Of a stretch of DNA of 64,000 bases, positions 58,440 through 64,000 are shown in pieces. Source of the DNA: Turnera subulata (Eukaryota > Streptophyta > Magnoliopsida > Malpighiales > Passifloraceae); assembly GCA_028386065.3 (NCBI GenBank), contig JAKUCV010000947.1, forward strand, positions 1-64,000. Direction: 5' to 3'. Position 1 is the first letter of the stretch, and each line of letters starts with the position of its first letter. Made by a program: the position numbers and the translations under genes. Below the pieces are notes generated by a model, which worked only from the letters and a program-made list of their open reading frames with translations, had not been told where the DNA came from and ran no database searches.

Positions 58440-58920
58440 CTTGCACTAGTATTGAGGGAAGATAGGTGTGAAAACTTTGGGTACCCAAGGGGATCACTCT
58501 CTCTCTTTTTTAGGATAAAGGTCATGAAGGAGGCACTCTATTTACAATTACTTGAATCCACAATAATACACACCCAAATGCATGTACCACTTATTGATTC
58601 ATAATGCATAAGATGCTCAGGGTATGTAGTTGGTTGGGGGCCAAAGACTGCCGCTAGGGAATAGGTTGACCTACTCACATGTGATAATGGATATTGTGTG
58701 AGGTCCAAGGCCTATTAATCCCCATCATTGCTAAGCATCGAGAAACGGGTTCACTCAAGCCGCCATCACTTAAAGAAAGCATTATGATGGACTTGGATTC
58801 CCTCGCCCTCTTACGGTAGAAGCTTCACATCAATCATCATGAATGCAAGGCACTTACGATGACAAGTAAAAAGGCACACAAGATTCAATAATTGCACAAA
58901 GTCTCTTGAACCCACTACTT
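58440..58920 (-). other. Tat leader between PBS and gag
   Basis: About 480 bp of untranslated leader. No additional ORF upstream of gag, unlike true Ogre elements, which carry ORF1 there. Confidence 0.5.
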
Positions 58921-58936
58921 CCCAGTGGAGTCGCCA
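58921..58936 (-). other. Tat primer-binding site
   Basis: Complement reads TGGCGACTCCACTGGG, two bases inside the 5' LTR. It is not an initiator-Met site. As I recall, tRNA-Arg priming is described for Ogre elements and would fit; not verified. Confidence 0.7.
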
Positions 58937-58938
58937 AC

Positions 58939-60468
58939 TGTGAATACCTGACCCAAAATCACATCACCTATTTTCTTACACCTTCTTCTTCGGGTCAATC
59001 CCATATCAATGGAATCGCCATCCAAATTTTATTAAGGGCAAAATTTGGGAAAACCCTTCAGATGACTCCTTTAGGCTACATGGTCATGGCGAACCAAAGA
59101 CATGGGATCGGGGGTTCGTCACAGATGGGAAGGTGTTAGGCACCCGTCCATGTTGGGTCGAGACTTTGTGCAATTGATGAATACAAATGTGCCTTGTTCA
59201 GGTGTGAAAATGTGGGAAATAAAAGATTGGGGGAGAAGAAGAAGAATTGGCTTGCATCCCGTTGTAAAACCGAGACTACCTACGTACCCGAGTGACCGGG
59301 GTCAAAGCCACGTAGTTCTAAACATGGCACTAATCGGCCACTTACATCATCAAAAGCATCATCATGTGATCAGCAAGAATCAATAAAAAAAAGTTAAGTG
59401 TTATGTCTTGTAGTCCTCCTCTAGCTCCTTGCAATGGGTTGAGTTCTACAGCCACCTTCTTACCACTTCTAAGCTCAATGGTTAGTCTTCTTCTTGATTC
59501 CTCCTTGCTAGACTACTGTTGATGCCTCCCACGAAAATTTTTCAGAGTTTCTGCCTAAGAATGTATTTCTAGGCTTGGAGAGGTAGAGTTTTTCCAAGCA
59601 CTCAAGGCTTATAGGTGTGTATGTGAGAAAAATTGTGTGTCCCCTGAAATTTGTGTGAAGGGTCCTATTTATAGTGTTCTGGGAAGTCTAGGGGCATGGA
59701 CCTGTTTAATGGTGAAGATTATGCCCGAAAATCTGGTCCAAAACCGCGTAGGATGGAATTAGAAACAAAATCGGAGGAAATCGAGGGTTTTGGGCACCCA
59801 TGACCGCCGCTGCCGTCGGTCATGTGGGGATGCGAGGACCGCCGGTCACCCCTCGTGTCACCCGTTCTTTCCTTTTTCGACCTCAATCCCCTTAATTCAG
59901 CTTTGATTTGATGCTACCGCATAATCAACCTAGAATCACTCAATTACTTGATTAACACTTCCCTAAATCATTCAATAACAAATTAATTACACATTAACAC
60001 CCATTTCATACAAAATCATACCAAAAACAACATTCCTACATAAATGGTGATTTAGCTCTGATTTTTGTTAAAAATCAGAGCTAAAATTAGCCTGCAAGAA
60101 ATATGTTAATGGGCTGGATAAACTCTGGAGAATTCATTTACTTGGACCTTTAAACCCATTCCTGACCTAAAAATAAATCATCCCAATAAAATTGGGTTAA
60201 AAACCACTAAAGGAGCCCAAGCAATGAAATGAAATGTATTTTAATATAAATAAACCTTATTATATGTTTTACCCTAAGATTAAATCATCTCATTAATCCT
60301 AAAGTTTAGGTGCACAAATGTTTAGATTACCAAAATACATTAACTCTGCTAAATTAAATTCTTATCATGCCTTAACTCGAAATCAAATCATCTCATTAAC
60401 TTCAACTTTAAGCATGTTTAGAATCTAATTTTAGTAAAATATTCGTGGGTCAAATTTGGATATTCACA
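58939..60468 (-). repeat. Tat 5' LTR, complete (1530 bp)
   Basis: TGTGAATACCTGACCC...GGGTCAAATTTGGATATTCACA with clean TG/CA ends. TATA box on the minus strand: cacTATAAATAgg (59664-59674). It is the reference copy for the LTR pieces at 26533, 37843, 38739 and 41146. The 5 bp beyond it (caacc) cannot be matched to a TSD because the other end of the element is truncated. Confidence 0.9.
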
Positions 60469-60600
60469 CAACCATAAACTTTGCGTTTATGTTGAGGATG
60501 CTCCAACTGAGATCCTGCAAGGATCTTGCAGCTGATGTAACACTTTCAGCGCATTGATTAATACAATCTACGCTCATTATCCCAGAAAAAAAAAACAATA
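60469..60600 (+). pseudogene. possible LINE 3' end with poly-A
   Basis: HKLCVYVEDAPTEILQGSCS followed by a stop, then gcattgattaatacaatcta and a 10-A run near 60587. It looks like the last codons, 3' end and tail of a plus-strand LINE cut by the Tat insertion. Only the very end is visible, so this is tentative. Confidence 0.35.
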
Positions 60601-62110
60601 AATTAGTTATCTCTTTGTCACTTTATTCATACTCCAAGATCAGACTGGGAGTAATCCTTCGCAGTGTACAACAAAATAGAAAAATTCTAAGTGAGTAGAG
60701 ACGTTCAAACTATACACGTTATGTAGTTATATTGTAATCAAAGCAATTCTTATATATATATATATATATTGGGAAAAAAATCTTTAATTGATTTGGATGT
60801 ATCTACTCAGCTGATTTTTTTTCCAATAAAGAAAGCTATGTCCAAACGAGGTCTACAATGCATATTATTATCAATATTTACTAGTTATCAAGTTGGGAAA
60901 ATTTTCTCATATTCATGGGAATTCTCCAAGTTGTACTAATTGTGAACTACCTTCTTTATTTTTATGTTTATAAAATATTTTTTAGGGTTTTTTTTCTTTA
61001 TTAGGGTTTATTTATTTTTTAGTTTAGTATAAATATGACTTTAACTTTGTTTCATCACCTGCATTAATTAAGATGGTTGCCAGTTATGTCCTTAATTGAA
61101 ATATATTTATATTGATCATACCTGAATAGTATTGTTGAGATTGAGAAAATGCCTAGACCGTAATGTTTACGTACTTTGACAATATGGTAAGTTTTACTTT
61201 TTTAAAAAAAAAATTATAAATATCGTAGATAGTAAGGAGCATGTAATTTTGCTGTAACTCAAGATTCTTAGATTTAAAAATATTGTTTTTGAAAATGTAC
61301 CTTCTTCTTTTAGAACACGTTGCCCAATCTTTGTGGCAAGTCATCTCTTATAACGTAAGAAATGCTTTGTTGGAACATCTTAATTCTAAAAATTACCTAA
61401 TCTTCCAACTTTCAGCCATCCTCGATCTCACTACTGAGATCATGCCACTGCACTAGTACTGTTTGTTGTATGATTAAATATTAAACATGCCTTAGATTGC
61501 ATAAATTATTTTTAAACCCATAAGGAATTCAGGACAAATTTTTACAAAAAATCCTTCACTAGTCCAATTTTTCTATATTTTAATATCACCAAAAATAATT
61601 CGTAAATGTAGATTTTATTCGAAAAAAATCCAATAATATAGAAATAAGCAACAACATGGGAAAAGAATAAATTATCCTAGAAGAGAAGACCTACCTATAT
61701 GCATGTGTAGACAGGAAAAATGTCACACTTATTACCTAACTGATTAAAAAGAAATAAAATTACAGATTAAGAATAGAAGAGATAAGATTGAGGTCATTGT
61801 CGTGATTGTAGACAAAATTGTTTGACATATTGCATCTTTATTGTTAGTATGAAAACATTGTCCAGTTACTCTTGGGTTAGTTACCCATCATAGATTTTAA
61901 TATTCTTACCTTACACCTGTTTTTGCTTTCAGTTGTGGTTCATAGATTTTAATATTCTTACCTTACAGCTGTTGTTGCTTTCAGTTGTGGTAGCTAACCT
62001 TCTCTTTAGACTTTTAGAGGATTAAAGCAAGACACATGTGAAGGGTTAGCCCAATTGCACAGCTCTCCAAGCTTTCTTTCTAATTTGTTTCTTTTATATT
62101 TTGAAAATAT
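60601..62110. other. AT-rich region without recognised genes
   Basis: Contains an (AT)n run at about 60750, A/T homopolymers, and a 52-bp tandem duplication (61889-61940 and 61941-61992, catagattttaatattctta). The short minus-strand frames at 61153 and 62006 show no domain. The second overlaps the TRIM LTR. Confidence 0.5.
61889..61992. repeat. 52-bp tandem duplication
   Basis: Two adjacent units starting catagattttaatattctta and ending tttcagttgtggt, with a few differences (acctgttttt versus agctgttgtt). Confidence 0.85.
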
Positions 62111-62816
62111 TGTTAGCAAGTAAAGCGCCGGGAGTAGCCCGCAAATCAGAGAGAAAACAAGCGAGGCCCAAGTGAGATCTACACTCGTAGGCTTGTACAC
62201 TACAAAGTAACCCAAAACCTTAAGGCATTGGGTACATGGGTCCATTCTACTTATATTTTACTCACTTGGTCTCTTTCTATCCGATGTGGGACAATTACTC
62301 ATACTTGAACACCCAACAATCTCCCCCTCAAGTGTGAGTTTCTTCCACATCGGGCTTAGGCATACTCCCCCTACAACGGAAGCATTTTCTGCGACATCCT
62401 CAAGAGCCCGCTCCACAACACCAAGCCCGTGTACAATGGAGCACGCGCCTGCCAATCTTTTTGGTTTTCAAGAGTCACGCCTTACAACTCCACAACTGGG
62501 CCTAAACCTAAAGTCTCGAGCTCGCTCCACGTGGGGGCAGCAACCACAGGGCAAACCATGTCGCGTATCAATATCGATCACAACCGAACCATCGGCTCCG
62601 CTACCACTTGTTAGCAAGTAAAGCGCCGGGAGTAGCCTGCAAATCAGGGAGAAAACAAGCGAGATCCAAGTGAGATCCACACTCGTAGACTTGGACACCA
62701 CAAAGTAACCCAAAACCTTAAGGCATTGGGTACATAGGTCCATCCCACTTATATTTTACTCACTTGGTCTCTTTCTATCCGATGTGGGACAATTACTCAT
62801 ACTTGAACACCCAACA
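62111..62816 (-). mobile_element. TRIM (terminal-repeat retrotransposon in miniature)
   Basis: 706 bp with 208-bp LTRs (62111-62318 and 62609-62816; minus strand TGTTGGGTG...TTGCTAACA) differing at about 11 sites. The 290-bp interior has a PPT (minus: cttgagggggagat) beside the left LTR and PBS TGGTAGCGGAGCC (complement of 62594-62606) beside the right LTR. TSD AATAT/ACTAT, one mismatch. The LTR holds the TGTCCCACATCGG motif common in plant TRIMs. It has no coding capacity. The frames seen in it are chance. Confidence 0.93.
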
Positions 62817-63364
62817 ACTATACTTGTGTATAATGGATATTTGTGCTTGTATACTTGTTGTTATAATAATAATTTTTATTATTTGTGCTTGTTTCTTTTG
62901 TTTCTTTTATTTGTTTCTTTTTCATCCCTCTATTGTCTAGTTGATCAAATTTCTTTCCGTCTAATATAATTTGATCTACATACAATTTTTTTTTGTCTGG
63001 ATTTGATCTGCGTACATTAGTACATTTACTTTCTAATAACCCATAGAAATTTAATGATATGTTAAGTTTTTCCGGTGACACACCAACGAAGTGGGCCTAC
63101 ATACAAGACTTAAATCCTAATTTTTTTTGAGACAAGACTCAAATCTCAATTTCTTTTTTTTTTAAAAAAAGGATCATTCTTCATTCATATAAACAAATAT
63201 AGAAATAAAGAAATAAAGAAATAAAGAAATTTAAAAATACATAGTGGAAGATTTAATCCAACAAAAGTGTGAGAAAATTTTGACAAAAATATTACTACAA
63301 AATTATCTAGAGATTTATTTTTCTTAGAAAATTTTGAATTATATTTTCAGAGGATCTAGAAAGG
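62817..63364. other. AT-rich intergenic sequence
   Basis: T-rich and A-rich runs, and a (aaataaag)n short repeat near 63200. No gene recognised. Confidence 0.5.
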
Positions 63365-63457
63365 CACAATGCTCGGACGAGCATCTTTACAAACGTCATT
63401 GTTGGTATGATCCTTGCCAAAACCACCAAGCCAACCGCAGATAATGGTGGCATACCT
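63365..63457 (-). other. possible exon of an unknown gene
   Basis: On the minus strand a good acceptor (ttttcccccacag) precedes an open stretch reading MPPLSAVGLVVLARIIPTMT and FVKMLVRALCLS, hydrophobic and of higher GC than its surroundings. I do not recognise it. It may be a host exon at the window edge or chance. Confidence 0.2.
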
Positions 63458-64000
63458 GTGGGGGAAAATATCTTCTTGTTAATAAGTTTTTGCAGCAGCT
63501 AATTAAAGAAGAAATCTCCGAATCAAACTATCCTTCATGGTTTTTGACTCCCACAATCTTATTTTCAAAAGGCATTAATCATCAAGGTGAAAAAAGGCTC
63601 GTAGGAGGAGAAAACAAATCCGCAAACACAGATACTAAACCCAAAAAAAAACTAAGATTAACAACAAAATTGAAAACCTGAAAGACTCAAACCCCAACTG
63701 AAATTAATTAGATTTGATCCATTTAATACACATGGTTAACCCATTTTTGAATTCGGAAATGACCAAAAGCCCCTTAACCACACCCAATCACTTTTCCATT
63801 CCATTTTATTTCTTTTCCAAATCGTTTTTTTTCATATTCTAAATCTATCTTTTCCCAAATCTATTTACACTAAATGAAATTCCTAAACCTCAGGAATTCC
63901 CCAAAATCGCTTACCCACATAACTTAAAGAAAATGGACGAAGCCAAATTTATTGAGTCAAACCAGAAGATTTAAGCAAGTGAAGGGTTTGATTTCATAAC
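63458..64000. other. window end, nothing certain
   Basis: A plus-strand frame (63490-63681, 63 codons, basic C-terminus) has no recognisable domain. The remaining sequence is AT-rich. Confidence 0.35.

Larger units (their letters stand above)
38739..60468 (-). mobile_element. Tat/Ogre-type Ty3/gypsy retrotransposon with nested insertions
   Basis: On the minus strand: 5' LTR (58939-60468), PBS, gag, RT-RNase H, archaeal-type RNase H, integrase, an antisense ORF, a long repeat-rich 3' untranslated region, PPT and 3' LTR (38739-40200, missing its outer about 130 bp). The outer LTRs share features (gatgaatacaaatgtgcctt; catcatgtgatcagcaag) that the inner LTR at 41146-50588 lacks, so the outer pair is assigned to one element. 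The second RNase H, the PBS TGGCGACTCCACTGGG and the antisense ORF are characters of the Tat/Ogre lineage. Coding regions are broken. Confidence 0.85.

Overview
This window looks like a plant (probably dicot) chromosome segment made almost entirely of transposable elements nested in one another. I find no host gene that I can support, and no tRNA, rRNA or CRISPR. The plant call rests on the families present: Ty1/copia, a Tekay/Del-type chromovirus derivative, a Tat/Ogre-type Ty3/gypsy element with a second (archaeal-type) RNase H, a Helitron with Rep-helicase and RPA genes, an L1-like LINE, a 9-bp-TSD MULE and TRIMs. It has the character of old heterochromatin. Most boundaries were fixed by eye from LTR ends, primer-binding sites (PBS), polypurine tracts (PPT) and target-site duplications (TSD).

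Layout. 1-3114: degraded copia pol, one LTR, then a copia gag. 3384-12112: a young non-autonomous LTR element (LARD) with 3.2-kb LTRs, TSD ATAAG and two open antisense ORFs, each behind its own TATA box. 12530-14138: an internally deleted LTR element, TSD TAATG. These two elements sit 12 bp apart at equivalent points of a tandemly duplicated repeat. About 14485-23050: Helitron with broken Rep/helicase and RPA genes. 23529-37320: LINE (10-bp TSD ATTACTTGTA) opened by copia 1 (TSD AAGGA, itself holding a solo Tat LTR with TSD GTCAC), copia 2 (TSD AGAAT) and a non-autonomous MULE (TSD TATAAGTTT). 37843-60468: Tat/Ogre-type element on the minus strand, headed by an inverted LTR piece. A second Tat LTR lies inside it, and copia 3 (41513-50069) lies inside that LTR. 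62111-62816: TRIM. The ends of the window are AT-rich unannotated DNA.

Most interesting signals. The 3' untranslated part of the Tat element carries an array of about a dozen short hairpins (40303-40664). Their 9-nt loop is nearly constant (ATCATCTCA) while the stems change sequence but remain complementary. The field seems to continue as GTGTACC-G-GGTACAC palindromes at 50589-51460. Palindrome-cored arrays also occur in the LARD LTRs, with a G-C to A-T paired change, and in the copia 3 leader (ACATCGATGT). Five unrelated LTR families share the unusual PBS TGGTAGCGGAGC. The Tat element carries an antisense, TATA-headed gene resembling the plant-mobile-domain/DUF7745 group.

Activity. Most autonomous coding capacity is lost through nonsense codons, frameshifts, deletions and changed catalytic residues. 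The two antisense ORFs of the LARD are the only complete, intact-looking reading frames apart from long uninterrupted stretches of copia 2 pol.
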